Below are positions 21,896 to 36,300 of a stretch of DNA of 64,000 nt, piece after piece (within the stretch, counting starts at the first letter, position 1; each line of letters opens with the position of its first letter). Both the position numbers and the translations under genes were made by a program. The notes under the pieces were generated by a model that was not told the DNA's origin, did not search any database, and was given only the letters and a program-made list of their open reading frames with translations. This DNA comes from Lycorma delicatula (taxonomy: Eukaryota; Arthropoda; Insecta; Hemiptera; Fulgoridae). The stretch covers positions 38,199,020 through 38,263,019 of the forward strand of contig NC_134464.1 of the NCBI RefSeq assembly GCF_047948215.1, given 5' to 3'.

Positions 21896-24090
21896 GTCAT
21901 TCAAATTGAACAAAAGAAAAATTATAATAAAACAAACTTTAATGAAAAGAACTTAGAACTGTTAGATTTTTTGAGGATAAATTCAGGTAGTCCTAGTGTT
22001 TTTTTTTTATATATATTCAAACTAATGAGATTTGTTATTGTATATTCCCTATGTAATTAATAAAAATTAATTTTAATGCACATACCACATATTAGCTGGC
22101 AAAGCCAACTTTTACAAACTGACTGTCCAGTGAACTAAACTAGTTTATTTAAATCTGATGACACAAGTACAGTACCTTCTTGTGATACACTACTAAAAAT
22201 ATTTTATACATATGTTTTAACACTATTCTATCATTTCTAATTTAATTACTTATTACACCATATTTATTATTATTTTCAACCCATCATGTAATCTGATTTA
22301 TTCTTTTTTTTTATGTAAAAACTTTGTTGCTTTATTTCTTTTAAAATTATTGTTGTATTAATATAGCATCTACTTTACAGTTATTATGAAATAAGCTACA
22401 ATTTAACTACAGTTATTATGAAATAAGCTACAATTTAACTAACTAAATAAAACAATAACACATCAGTGTAGAAAATAAGTTGACTTGATGAAATTTTATT
22501 TATTGCAATAATTTTTGAAAGCATATTTGTTTAATAATAATTATAACGTAATTATTTAAATTTAGTAAAATCAACTGTACCACTTCTTATAAAACTATAT
22601 CTCTCTTACACAAAGTAAACAACTAAATGAACAATATGCTTAGTCATGTTATATTTCAGTGTTACTAGACCATTACATATTGAATCTTGTACTTGTATTA
22701 AATTATAATAGAAATATTTGACATGAAAAATTTCTTATAATAATAGAAATTTCCCATTAAAGTAATAGTTGTAATGTTTAACTGCATGTTACTGTATTTA
22801 GAGTAAGATAACAAAGTCAAGGCTTTATACATACACAATATTTTTTATATGAAAATATTTTTTTAAAAATTAGGTCAAAATGGTAAGTAATTTGATAAAT
22901 ATCAGTTTAGAGATTAAATTAATCTACTAATGAGTTATTAATTTTCAGAAAAGTAAACTGTTCACTTAGAAGAAAGTGTATGAGAAATTGGATTTATAGT
23001 CATTAAAAATTACTTTTTTGGTATCTGTTGCTATTTCTTAAGAAATTTGAAAATTTTGATTTATAGTATAGTTTTCAAAAGCTGGAATTTTTATCCTTTC
23101 ATTGTGTAGAGTAAATTATTATTATTCACTGTGTTACTAAACCTCCTTTTTTGTATTATTCTTCTTTAATTGTATGTGCAAAATTTACAAGAAAATTATG
23201 TTTTTGAAATATCTTAACCAGTATAGTAAATTTTTGAGCCAACACAGAGAGAGTTTTAGAGCCAACACATAATTATAAATTCCATATATCTATGATCTGT
23301 TATTTTAAATTAATTGATTGCTGTTGCAAATAAATAATAGTAGTATAAAATATGATTAATATTGATAATTAATTATTGAACGTTATTTATGGCCGCTCCT
23401 TATGGAGAGATTAATTGGTTTAATATAAAATGTTATCTAACATTTTACTTTCAACTTGTATTACCTGTCGTTAAATCGAACTACCTTATTTATTTATTGG
23501 TTTTCATTTTCGTGTTTTATGTTATAAATATGTTTTGTAATAATTAATTGCATGTTGGGGATTGCCTTGTTAAACCATTGTTTTACACTTGTCTAATTAT
23601 TTTAGACTGTAGATTAAGTGAAAAAAAAAATTGACAATCTCAGTCATGATATAACTGCAATGAATGTGTTAATTATAATTAAAGTTCTAACCATCAGTAA
23701 ATCAAACAGATAAATATTTGAATTCAGAAATTTATCTTTTTAAAAGAAATTGCGTTTTAAAAACCATGTTCAGTCATAAAGCCCAAGCTTAAATAATAAT
23801 CTATGTTTTACTAAATTTTCAGGCTGCAATCTTATCACATAATTTTTTTCTTTTAGTAATATTAAAAAGAAACAGAAATACAGTTTTCTTTTGGAATTTA
23901 TTAGTAGTTAGTTTAAGATTGTATTTTCTCCTTTCATCCAACATTTTCCAGGTTCAAATCCTAATACGCTTGGAATTTTTTCATACACTGAGGGATTTAT
24001 TTTTGATTAATTGGGCATCAGCCAATGATTGTTAAGCATAAAAATCTACATTTTAAAATTTATGTAATGAAGAATTTTTTTTGTTCATAG
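21896..24090. other. AT-rich stretch upstream of the first coding exon
   Basis: No gene. It contains a tandem duplication at 22377-22440 and, at about 23945-24055, a B-box-like phrase (CCAGGTTCAAATCC) with a body resembling the sequence at 32380-32500, perhaps an old SINE. The polypyrimidine tract and AG at 24074-24090 form the acceptor of TBCEL. Confidence 0.5.
22377..22440. repeat. Tandem duplication, 2 x 32 bp
   Basis: Two identical adjacent copies of a 32-base unit that starts ACAGTTATTATGAAATAAGC. Confidence 0.95.
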
Positions 24091-24343
24091 AATAAATGAG
24101 ATGCCATCTTTATTAGAGGCGATAGAAGCAAAATATGGGGATGATGATAAAGAAATTTGCAGTCTCGATTTACCAATCGCTATTTATGTGCCAAGAAAGA
24201 GCCCGAGATGTTGTATTCCATCATTACTGGTTCTTAATGATTGTGCCATTGATTCCGCTGGTAATAGTGAAGAGTTACAAGATAAATGTCAGCGAGTTGA
24301 AGAATTGGACTTAGCACAAAATAACTTACAAAGCTGGACAGAG
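24091..24343 (+). CDS. TBCEL: TBCEL coding exon 1
   Basis: Acceptor ttgttcatag|AATAAATGAG, donor GAG|gtaaat. The start chosen is ATG at 24101, residues 1-81, phase 0 at the end. An ATG at 24096 opens a six-codon out-of-frame reading (MRCHLY, stop at 24114-24116) that overlaps the true start. The N-terminus (SLLEAIEAKYG, then IPSLLVLNDCAID) matches the family's pre-LRR segment, followed by the first LRR. Confidence 0.92.
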
Positions 24344-27300
24344 GTAAATTAATAGAAAATTCAAAATGTTTCTTTGTATAAATGATTCTGACACATTAAG
24401 TAAATTTTTTATCAATATACTGCTTTCAGATAATGTTATAGTACTTTTAGATAATATATCTCTAAGTGACACATGTGTTTCTTAATATGTAAGAGCTTTT
24501 ACTTATAGTTTATTTTTTTAATATCCATAACAAAATATGAACTAAGTGACAATTATTTTCAAGAAAATAACACATTTTATGCAATACAGTTAATGATATT
24601 ATAAACCTAGTTTTTTTTTAGAATATTGCCAAGTTTATAGTATACTGTTTATTATTCCCAGTTCACAATATGTGGATTACTTTATAGTTTAATATTTTTT
24701 AACATGGTATGGGATTTTAATTGAAAAAAAAAACTATATTGCAAAATAATGAGCATTATTTTATCATGTCCTAATCTACTCTAAACAGCGGCATTTTTTA
24801 TGTAGAATTTGTGTGTTTGAAAAAATGCTTTAGAAAGAAATCATCACTTACAAAGAAACCTGTCTAGCATCCAAATAAATTTTGAGATAAATGGATATTT
24901 TTAAAATATCCAAAATAAAAGTTTAAAATTTTTCTTACACTTCAATCCAGGTTGGATCTTGTCTTCTCACCAACATAACTACTTTTCCCAATTCGTCCAG
25001 TTTCTCAGTCTTGGAATATTCAAATCACACAACATTAACTATCCTATAATCATTAATTGTGTTTCCATTTTTTTATCTTTGACCTATTCATATGATTCAT
25101 CATATTTTTGGTTTCCAACATTATTTTTCACATTGTTGTTTTATTAGAAACACACATAAAATTCAAAAATGAATCTTTTTTATGTTTACTTCTGTTAATA
25201 ACCTTGGACAAACCACTGATACTAGAATAGCTGCTTCTAATTTTAGTCCATCCAAGGTTTATTCATCAGTATCTACTATACCTAGTGAGAATTACCCTAA
25301 ATGGCACTTAAAAGGAGATATCTATAGGAAATCAAAACCACCAATCAGGAATAAATTTATGAATAAAATGTTCAGTACTATTACCGAAATATAATAAGTG
25401 TGGCCTGTATGCTGCTGTCATAGCATTCCATACTGGGATTACTAAGGAAAATAGGGCTTGAAATGTATGCCATTACATTCTTCACTGGGCCAAATATTAT
25501 GTTGCACATTGACATACCAAGCCCATCGAAATTCAGCTCTGTAAGTGACACCACCCTGTTCATTCCAGGGACTAGCTATGTAATGAGCATCCTTACTCTC
25601 AAAGAAAGTGTCAGTACTTAGTTGCTTTATGATGTCATAATCATTAGAAAGATTGAGACAAATGGTGTAAACTAACAAAATAATCTATCTTTCTGTTGAG
25701 AAAATACATTAAATAAATTGTTTCTATTCATTATAGGACAGCAGGAAACAATACATTTATTTAAAATGTCAGAGATTAAAGTAGAATGTGTTTAAATGAT
25801 TTTTATTATTTATATATTTTCTAATGCTGAATTTATATTAGTAGCTCTATTAATTATTTATCTAACATACATATATATATTTTTTGTTTTTAATTTTATA
25901 ACAGGTGCTGAATATATTAACGCAGATGCCAAGATTGAAATTTGCTAATTTGAGTTTCAACGCACTAAGGGATTGTCTTGAGGGGATTGATATTCAAGAT
26001 TTCCCTTACCTGAAAATGCTTGTATTAAACTCAACAAATATTGATTGGGCTAGTGTTCGGCAGTTACTGACTCGATTACCAAGGTACATGCAATTAAAAG
26101 TAATTAAAAAAAATTACTTCATTTTCTTCAGTAAATATATAAAATTATTTATATTAATATTTGATATTCTTTAAAAAAAAATTGTGAAACCTTTTATAGT
26201 AGTGCTTGCATACTAGTTTTTCTGAAAATTGATTAAACAGATTTGTAATAGGTTTGTATAATTTATTTTGGACAATAGAGTATAACATCAGTAAAATCAA
26301 CAATAATCTAGAAATTTTGATTTAACTATTAAAGAGAAAAATGCTCAAGAAATATTTACAAAGAATAAAAATCTAAAAGTTAAGTGCATTTCAATTATTA
26401 AACAATAATCATCAGCAGACATAAAGAATACGCATTTTTTATACGCTACAAAAATTACCATTTTACATTCCTACACTCAAGCTTCGAGTTTCTATAGTGA
26501 ATTTCATCAAGCAGAAAAAAAATTACATCTTAGTAATTTACAGAATGTTTATTGCATATACCATAAATAAATAGTTAGTACATCTACAAAAAAAAACATC
26601 ACCTCTCACTTGTCTATGAAAATTATGTTACAAAAAAATATAAGCCTCTAGAACAGTTTATCTGATTTTTTATCGATGAAATATCAAAATAGAATTAAAT
26701 CTCTTCTAAATTTCATTCTAAGTCTCTTTTAGAACATGATTTTGTTGAGACTCGAGTATTACTACATAAAAGATGATTATAAAATATGATATGCCGTCTA
26801 AGCTTTACTGTACATCCAGCTGTAAGAGTTATTTGATTAAATTTGCTCTTACACAAACCATTCTCAAAGTTCAAAGAAAAAGTGTAAAAAATCAATAAGA
26901 TTTGCCCAGCAGTTTTTCAGTTTTAGGTAAACATCATTATAAACATATTTGTGTACATACTGATGTACCCAATAAGTATAAACCATTATATAAGACGAGA
27001 TTGTATCTCATGTTCATATATTATAAAGTAAAGGCCAATATATTTAAAAAGTATTTAAGTTACAATGCGATACTGTTTTAGTGCGTTATGGTTGCTGGGG
27101 TGCACCTCTTTCTTTGTTGGTGCTGTGTTGTATGGAGCTTTATCTATGGTACTGCCCGTGGATGTTGCTTCGTATGAGGAGTTTCTAATCTGCTATTAAA
27201 GTATATAAAACTCCATTACTGATAAAATAATGATGTTCATCAACATTTAAAAATGTATTACTTTGAGAGGATTTCTCTGTTTCATTTTCCATTATTCACT

Positions 27301-30300
27301 TTTATTTAATTAAAATAATGATCTTAAGATAAATAACAATTTCATTTAAATTAGTTTATATATAGTCAAATTACTACAAATTTATGTAAAAGTAAATGAA
27401 ATTATTTAAATATCAGTTATTTGAATAAAATTATATTGAACATTTAAAGAATTATAAATTATTTACTTAAATGAGTCCATTCCCATCTTTCTACTAACAA
27501 ACAGATTCTTTTTTTTATTCTATTTGTTCTATTTAGTCATCTATAGTTTAAAAATTCACCACTTGACAGTGTTACTATATTATTTTCTCAAAGCATATAC
27601 ATCAATATATATATGCACATCAATTTTGTTCCAATAACTGAGAATTAAATGAAAATATTGACTAATGAAAATTGTGTTTCTTTAGTTCCGCGAATGTTGT
27701 CATACACAAACTCGATGTTTTAATTCATTTATTTCGTATTTAGTTCTTATTTCAGGTTATATTATTATTTTGTATTGCTTCTACATATATTTATTTGTTA
27801 TATTTTTCACTTTGTTTCTTTGAGTTTTGGTTTTTTATTGTGTAAAATGTCTGCAATACTGGGGAGTAGTATAGAAGCCTAACTGATTAAGATATTTGTG
27901 AATATTTTGGTAATGACTTGATAATTTGGAAATTATTGCTCCTGAACAGCTGCAGCTGCTACCTCATGCATACCAAGAACTGCCAAGATTAAAACACATA
28001 CCACCCATGGAATCTCCAGCAATTTAATATTTCAATTTGTTTTTCACTATAACTGTTAGAACTCATCGTTAAAGGAATGAATCGCTCTGCATAGCTTTTT
28101 ATAAATAAACATCCAGCAAGGTTTAGCACCTCAATGGATAGAAGCAAATAATGCAGATGATGATCCTTGTGGTGAACAGGGTTGAGGAAATTACTAGAGA
28201 AGAAAGAACCAAGGTGGTGTGTGCATATCAGAAGGAATAAGAGAAAATCAAGAACTGTCTATACTAGGTGCAATAAAGGATTACATGGGAGTGTTTAAAC
28301 ATAAATGTTGAGAAAACATCTCAAAAAACTAATATGTAGACTACAAACTGTCAGGTTTTCAGAAGTGATAATTTTGTAAACAGTGAACCAATTTTTATAA
28401 TTTTTGTTTTATTTTATCAAGAAATAAATTAAAATATTTCATGTGGCCAGCCACACATACAGTAGGAGTACAGTACTTTTAATTTTTGACTACATATTTT
28501 TATAATATATGACAATTTTAATGTTTTTGATTTTAATGTGCAATTTTAAAAAGTTTATATTAACTAGTGATGAGGGAAACCCTCAAAAGCACTCCTAAAA
28601 TGGAAAAATAATAAGCATAAGGTAAAAGGCATTATTAAATTCTGTATTGTTTGTGTAAAATGGTGTTATACATTTGTCTTCGACATAATTGGTGCAGAGC
28701 GGTATATGGACAAATACAATAACAAAAAAAAGAATTGATTTTGTTGTTAATTATAAATTTTACATATAAATTATATTCTTATGTTTTAGCTTAGAAGAAC
28801 TTCATTTAAGTAAAAATGAATTTCAGCAAATAGAACTTGATGATGATCTTAACTACGAAAAGAGCGGTACTTTTCAACATTCCAGTGTCAAGCGGCTGCA
28901 TTTCACAGGTACTGAAATATCGTAATGGATTTTTATGTTAAAAAATTTAACATCTGATTGATTAATCAACATTATAAATATTTATTATTCAATTCTAGAC
29001 CTGTTTAAATTTTTAATCAATAAAAAATATGGTTGAATAAAAGGAAGGATTGCAGATATTTTCTTGTTAACAAAGTTTTATATTATATTAAGTTTTATGC
29101 TTTGAGGTAAGTATTTATAAGAGAGACAAGACTTTAAAAAAAAATATAACAGTTAAAAGTTCACCTATAAGAGTAACTGATACCTTAAATGTGATTATGT
29201 ATTGTGACTATTAAAAATGTTATATGAATATATGTTGCATTAATAAAGAAAGTAAAAGTGGTTGATTAGTCATTGTGACTATTAAAAATGTTATATGAAT
29301 ATATGTTGTATTAATAAAGAAAGTAAAAGTGGTTGAGTAGTCATTTCTCTATATAGGTACACCAAGGTCCTTCACATATTAGTTTCTTGTGGACTACATT
29401 TACAAAAGAAGCTGTTTTTTAAGGTTTATTTTATATATTTTAAATATTTAAAACACTTAAAGAACTTATTAATTGAAAAATAATATGTCATAATTAATGT
29501 AAGAAATATAAAAGTTCACATTTTGACTCCAAGAAATGTAAAACTAGAGACACATTTTGCAGATTAGTGTGATTTGCTGTGAAAATGCAATGAGTGTTAG
29601 AACTGTGAGAAAATGAATTATGCAGTTTAATGAAGTATAAAAGAATGTATGCAAGTGATACACATTATGAAGGTCAAAAATATTCTATAAGAGGAAAAAA
29701 ACAAATAACTTAGAAATACTTTGACTTCTCTTACATGTTCAAGCGTTGAAGTTGATAATTTTTTAAGCTAGGTTGTCAACATTGCTGTTTTGCATTACTC
29801 TGAATACAAAATAGCAATTTATGGAATACAGGAACACCATACTTGCAGAAAATCAGGGACCTAAGCAAACGATTTTAACCTGAGTAATCATGTGCACTGT
29901 TATTCAAGACAAAAATACATTTTTCATCAATTTCTTCGCATGAGTTCCATCCCACATCCTGTTATGAGACATTAAAGAAATTTCATCATGTAATAAAAAA
30001 TAGAAGGCGAATCATGCTCGATTACAATGTTGTATTGCTTTACTAATAGTTGGTTACACACCACTTGCTTGAACCCAAACGTTTATCAGATAATTTGACT
30101 TTGAACAAACGACTTATATCCCAGACTTAAGACGAAGTAAAAAATAATTTTTACTTGTTCCACAGTTAAAACTGGTTTCTTACTGGCCAGTACTATATTG
30201 ATGACTGCAGTATTAAAAAACTGTGCACTGTAGGTTATCTTCACTGGAAGTATCATTTTAGAATATTTAGAAAGTGGTTCCATTCTGTAACAAGTTGATG

Positions 30301-33300
30301 GAAGCTGTTGAAAAATAGTTTAAAGTATATCTTTTCTTCTAATAATAAAATTATTTAAAAACAAATTATCGTATATGTTGATATCAAATGGTAATTTCTG
30401 TTTAAATGTGCTTTATGTACTATCTTACTTCATTCCCATTCTGTTAGTTTTCATATTGAATTTGTCTTGCAACATCTGGATTACTTTGTCTTTCTACCTC
30501 TTTTAGTACTGTTTATGGCGGATTAGCCCAACAGTTTAGAGTTTTAAGTTTGTGAGTAACATATTTTAATAATGATGAGGCATAAGTATTGTTGTTACAG
30601 CTTTAACCTTATGGTCACCAAACATTTAGTCTCAGGTATCTTGTTCATTAAATTTATATTTTTCTAAGAATACTTTTTTATATATATATACATTAAGTTA
30701 TTATACTTTAAAAGGGTCTATTACATAAATATATGTAAACATATGCTTACTAAATTAAAATTGCTCCATACATTGAATTTATATCAGTCTTTTATTAAAA
30801 AATAAAAGCATGAATTTGAATTTGTTTAAAATAAAAAACCTTTAAGATCTGCCTTATCTAAATGTAAAATTATGCTTCCAGAAAATCTTTTCAGATCTGC
30901 TGTACAAAATCTTTCACAATAGTGTTACAGGTTTTTATATTTTTGTTTTTATATTAACAGTGACACTTTTAATGGAAACTTCTTTATGTGATTAAATAGT
31001 ACGTAGTACATTTAATATATATGAACGTATATATTAAACATTAAACGTTCATTTATTATATTGTTTCATAAATTTTAGGCATGTTTGTAAATTTCATATT
31101 TTTGATATTTTTTTGTAATATATAATAGTATATAAAAATTTGTCTGCTCTGATATATATCTTGATACATGTTTCAAATTTCTATGAGATAATTTGTAAAG
31201 GTTGATTCTGTTGTATCTATTTGTATGCATTTTGTGGTGTCTGTGGTTGAATAACTTCTGAAAGATATGGAAGCACATTTTCATACACTTATAAAGTGAG
31301 CATACATTTAGAAACTTATTATTTGTTTCTAATTGACATAAACATTCTTAAATACCTTACTTCAACCTATCTGAGAAGATTTTATTTTAAAAGTTAATTC
31401 TATCATTATTATTCTCATCTATCTAACCATTAGTTTACTAATGAGTGTGCAAATGATTGATTCATCACTGTTAGTACTGTATCATGTATATCGGTTCCAC
31501 AGTGTTCTAGTACACAATGTTTATTACAGTTTCTGAAGTTAGATGATCACAGTATTTTCAAGGCAGTGTAACTAATTTTGTTTGATTTTTATAAATAATA
31601 GATACTATATTATGTGTAAATGTTTTATTTTTTTTTTTAATTCTATTTCAGGTTAAATATTTTCTTAAAATATGACTTAATTTATGTGTGACATGATCTT
31701 TTACTATAAATTTTTATAGCATATTCTGTTAATATATCTAATCATCATCTATTTGTTTTAAAAACAGATAATCCAATATCAAGTTGGTGTGAAGTATGTA
31801 AACTTGGTAGAGCATTTCCTCAATTAGAGTCACTTGTATTAGCACATTGTCCTCTAACATCATTAGATACTTCCAGTCCTTCTTCATCTCCGTCTTCATA
31901 TTCTCGTACAGAGAGTGAATGTGAAGGAAGTCCGCCTCGCAATAGTCCTCATGACAATTTTCGACAGCTACATTTTCTTAATCTAAATTCCACTCATCTA
32001 TCATCATGGGATGATGTAGATAGACTTGGAAAATTTCCAGCTTTAGAAAATCTTCGGATAAGAAACTGCCCTCTCTTTGAGGTAATATATCATTTAAGTA
32101 TATTTAATTAAATGAAATATAATAGAAAAATATGATATTTTAATAACTACGTGTTGATCAATTTTTTATTACAAGATATGAAGATTTAGGCACATAACAT
32201 TTTTTCAACTCTTTTGTTAAGAATTAAGGCAGTTAGTTAAAACAGTTGGTTAAACAGCTATAATTTTAAAGACAATGATTTTTCCTTTACAAAAAAAATT
32301 TACAGGAGTAAAGATAGACAATAACATTAAAACCGACCTACATAATTTAATGGCAATATCTGCTTTTCTTCCAATATGGTCTGAGTTCAAATACCAGTCA
32401 AGCACTTTTTATAATCTAAAAAAATTCTGTCATTATTGGTTATAATTGGGTAGTGAACCTGTAATTGCTTAAAAGGAAAATAAAGGTTTAAAAAAATAAA
32501 AGAAAATAAAGTTTTCCTAGGTGTAAGGGTTCCAATTTGATAGTAGGATATAATGATTAAGCCAACAGAACAGTTGGTTAAAAAGAGGACTGAAAAATGT
32601 TTCTAGCAATGGATGAACTGCTGGGTTGCAGAATCAGAGGGACTACTTAAAAAGAGACTGATTGGAATCCACTAGGGAGGCTAATTTTTTTTCAGGGCCT
32701 ATGTACAGGTAATTTTTGTACTTACTATGCATATAACCATTACGTATAATAATTACATTATTTCTCATCAGTTTACGATTAAATTAACAATTCATTTCTG
32801 TTCAATGAATTTTTTCTATCAGTTGTTTTGCCATTTTTAAAATATATCGATTAGATTAATTTTTTTTTCTTGTCCCAAAAACAAAAATTAATAATTTTAC
32901 TGAATTAACCATTTAGATCAAATCTTGCATTACGAGCATAGTATCCCTCAGCTATTCTTTAATACTGGAGCCTTTCAGTATGTTTATTCAATTACTTTTT
33001 TCCGAGAAAAATTTGATTTTTGTATTAACAACCATCTGGTTGTATGCCGCTATAAAAAAAACAAAACTACTTATATATATATATATATGATTAATCGGAT
33101 TTAAATGTTCATGATGCTGATTTAATCTGGTCATCGGAGTTTCAGTTTACCATGATTTCTTAGGGCTAGTTATAGAATATACCAAACAGAATCAGCTATA
33201 TGATTATAATTGATGTCTCAGACTGTTGTTAGACAATTAAAATAGAAGAAAATTCTATCACTACTTTATAAGAATAACTAATTTTTAATATATAATTTTT

Positions 33301-36300
33301 CAGTATCCACTAGAATACACAGAGCATGAGAGGCGGCAGCTTCTAATAGCGAGGTTGCCAAATATACAGACTTTAAATGGTGGTGGTGCTATTAGTGCTG
33401 AGGAAAGAGAAGATGCTGAGAGAGCTTTTATACGTTACTATATGGACAAACCAGAAAGTGATAGGCCTGAAAGGTAAAACAAATCTATTTTATTTATCAA
33501 AAAATAGATAATAATATGAGCAGTAGACGCGCTTTAGCAAGTTTCTGATTTATTGCAATGTATTTAAATGATACAAGAAAAACCAGATGTCAGTAAAATG
33601 TAAATGTGTGAAGTCAAAACAAAAGTACTATTTATAGAATACTGTATTGGTACAATGCTAATAGTAAAATGTATAATGAGATTTAATACTTGAGCTACAC
33701 TGTTGTTCACAAACTGAAGTGGCACAGTTTAGAAGCCGTGAATGTTAAGCTTCATTATTTGATATTGTTAAATGATAAATAAAAAAAACATAAAATTTAC
33801 GATTATTTATTATATACTTTCTTACCGTAAATCAATTGCTAACAACCACAAAATCAAAATGTTATAAGTGTATTGAAGTAATATTTATTTTTATACATTA
33901 CTGCAAAGATAACATTCAGCAGTTTTTTGTTTTCATTATTACAAATATCTTTTACTGAATATATTCTAATTATTTGTTTACTCTAATCGGTATATTTTTT
34001 ATAGTTCACTGAGCTAGTTTTAGGATTACTTTACTTGAAAATGTTATTCTAGTGTTATGATGTATATTCATTAAAACTATTCCCACCATCTTTAAAAACA
34101 ATAAAAATTCATTTTTTTATGACAATAATTTAATAATGAAACATTCAGAAAATATTTTATTATATCTACAACAAACAAACAAAGAATTACAGAACCTAGA
34201 GATCCAAGAACAGGAAATGAAAAATAAAAAGCTATTCAGAAAAAATAAAGTTAAGTTTGAAATGGTGAGGAAGGAAAAGAATCATACCTAAGTGAGTGGT
34301 TGGAAGAGAGAAAGATCAAACATGTGGAAAGAATATTGGGAGAAAAGAAAAAGAAACCAGAAGAATTAAAAAGTATATTTATCTCTTAATCATAATAAGT
34401 TTTTTATTTCAAATACTTATATCAAAAACACTTCTACTCATATATGATTTTATTTGAGTAGTATACATCTACCTGCGTCTCATGTGCTTTGTTGCATGGT
34501 AATTTAGATAAGATATAGACTAAAAAATGAAAAAATATAGACATTTTTAATAATTTTTTTTTATTTCTAGAAACAGAAGAAATTAAAAATTTTAATTTTT
34601 AATCCAGTATTAAATTTTATGAGAAGTTTTATAAAAAATAGACAAAAAATGAGGTGTAGTAAGGAAATAATTAGGGCAGATGAGTATTTGACAACTCTAA
34701 TTTTTCTCACTTTTTAGTTTCTGGTTACTATACCATCCTATGATGGTTTATAGAGGATTGGGAGAGAAGAAAACTACATAACATTTTTTCAAATATCCCA
34801 AAATGAACGAATGAACTATATAATAATATTAAATAAACTGTATTTTCTTTAATATTTCCTACTGATGAAATTTGTAAAAACTGTAATGGAAAGGAAATTT
34901 TCATTTATCCATTCATAGCATAGGTATGAAATTTTAAACATTTTTGTTTGATTTTAGTGTCAATTTTTATTAAAAGTATGTCTCTGTGGTAGTGAGTGTT
35001 TATAAAGAATATATTTTTTTTTATTAGACTTTGAATATTTTGTGATTAAAATCCAAAAATAAACGTTTATAAAATCATACATTTTAAAAAAATAATGTGG
35101 TTTGTTTTTACCTTGAGAAAAATGATTAATGTAATAGTAATTTAAGCAAATAAAATTCTTTCATGTAGTGCCAGCAAATCAGCTTTATTTACTAAATAAA
35201 TTGTATCATATTTAACTGAACATTTATAATGAAGAATTGTTTGTCATAAATGTACTTGGTACAGTGGTTATACAGAAAGTAATACCTGTTCATGCACTCT
35301 TAGCATGCAGATGAAGTCATACAATTTTATTCCTATTCAGCCAGTCAGTCAGATGTTTACTTAATCTTCACAACTTCTTGTTGTCATCTTTCACTTTTTT
35401 ATAAGTTTGTGCGTGTATAAAATGAACAAGAAAATAGAGTATGGCATCATGTTGAAATGAGATTTATGACTTGATTTCTCAATTCACAAGAAATATACTA
35501 TTGTGCAACATTCATGTCAAATCAAAATCTATGAAAATATGATGGATCAATCATAAGTATGGCGATGGTGTAAAGTTTTTAATGCGGGAGAGAAAACATC
35601 CACAAAGATGAATGAACAGATAATTTGTTGTGTTGAGTTGATGAATTTATTAAACAGTTTCAGTGTGTTACACATGATGAAGTTAAATTATAATGAAAAT
35701 GTTAATTTTCACACTTCTAAAAATTTTTCATTTGTTTCTCACACTATTATCTAGAAATTGTTACAGTTCATCAAAGTACAGAAAAATGTTCATGAACTGG
35801 TATCCTCACTGTCCTATTGATGAACATGTAAAAATAGATTTTTTTTGGTGTTGCATTGCCATTTTTAAATTGTTACACAAAGGGCAGGAATGAATTCCTA
35901 ATATATATGTTGTGGCAGGATAACCTGTTTCACATGCTACTCCAATGAGTAAACACCATTTATGAAATGGGATCTCCCTTGTTCATTAACCAAACTAAAA
36001 AAATTTTATCAAGCAGTCTTTACTAAAAAGATTACTGTCTTCTGGGAGCAAAAATGTTCAGTTATTTTTGTCTTTATGCCTCGTGGGGCCATAGTAAATC
36101 CTGATGCATAATGTGAAACATTAAAAAAATTTATCTAATTACTACTACCTGTTTATTAAGCTGAAAACCCTTTTGGGAGGAAAGCATTTTGAGTGATGAA
36201 GGCTTACAAAAATAGTAACTATTTATCTCATTGAACTGGCACCAAAGGAATCTGATGCCTTAACTTAAAAATTCAACAGATGGTATACTAAGAGTTTAAA

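Larger units (their letters stand above)
28909..31767. other. TBCEL intron (2859 bp)
   Basis: It contains a 71-bp tandem duplication at 29201-29342 and a mariner relic at about 29560-30330. The rest, including 30340-31767, is AT-rich with nothing recognised. Confidence 0.6.

Noticed and set aside
24096..24116. ATG at 24096 as the TBCEL start
   Set aside because: It is out of frame and stops after six codons; 24101 continues into the conserved LRR protein.
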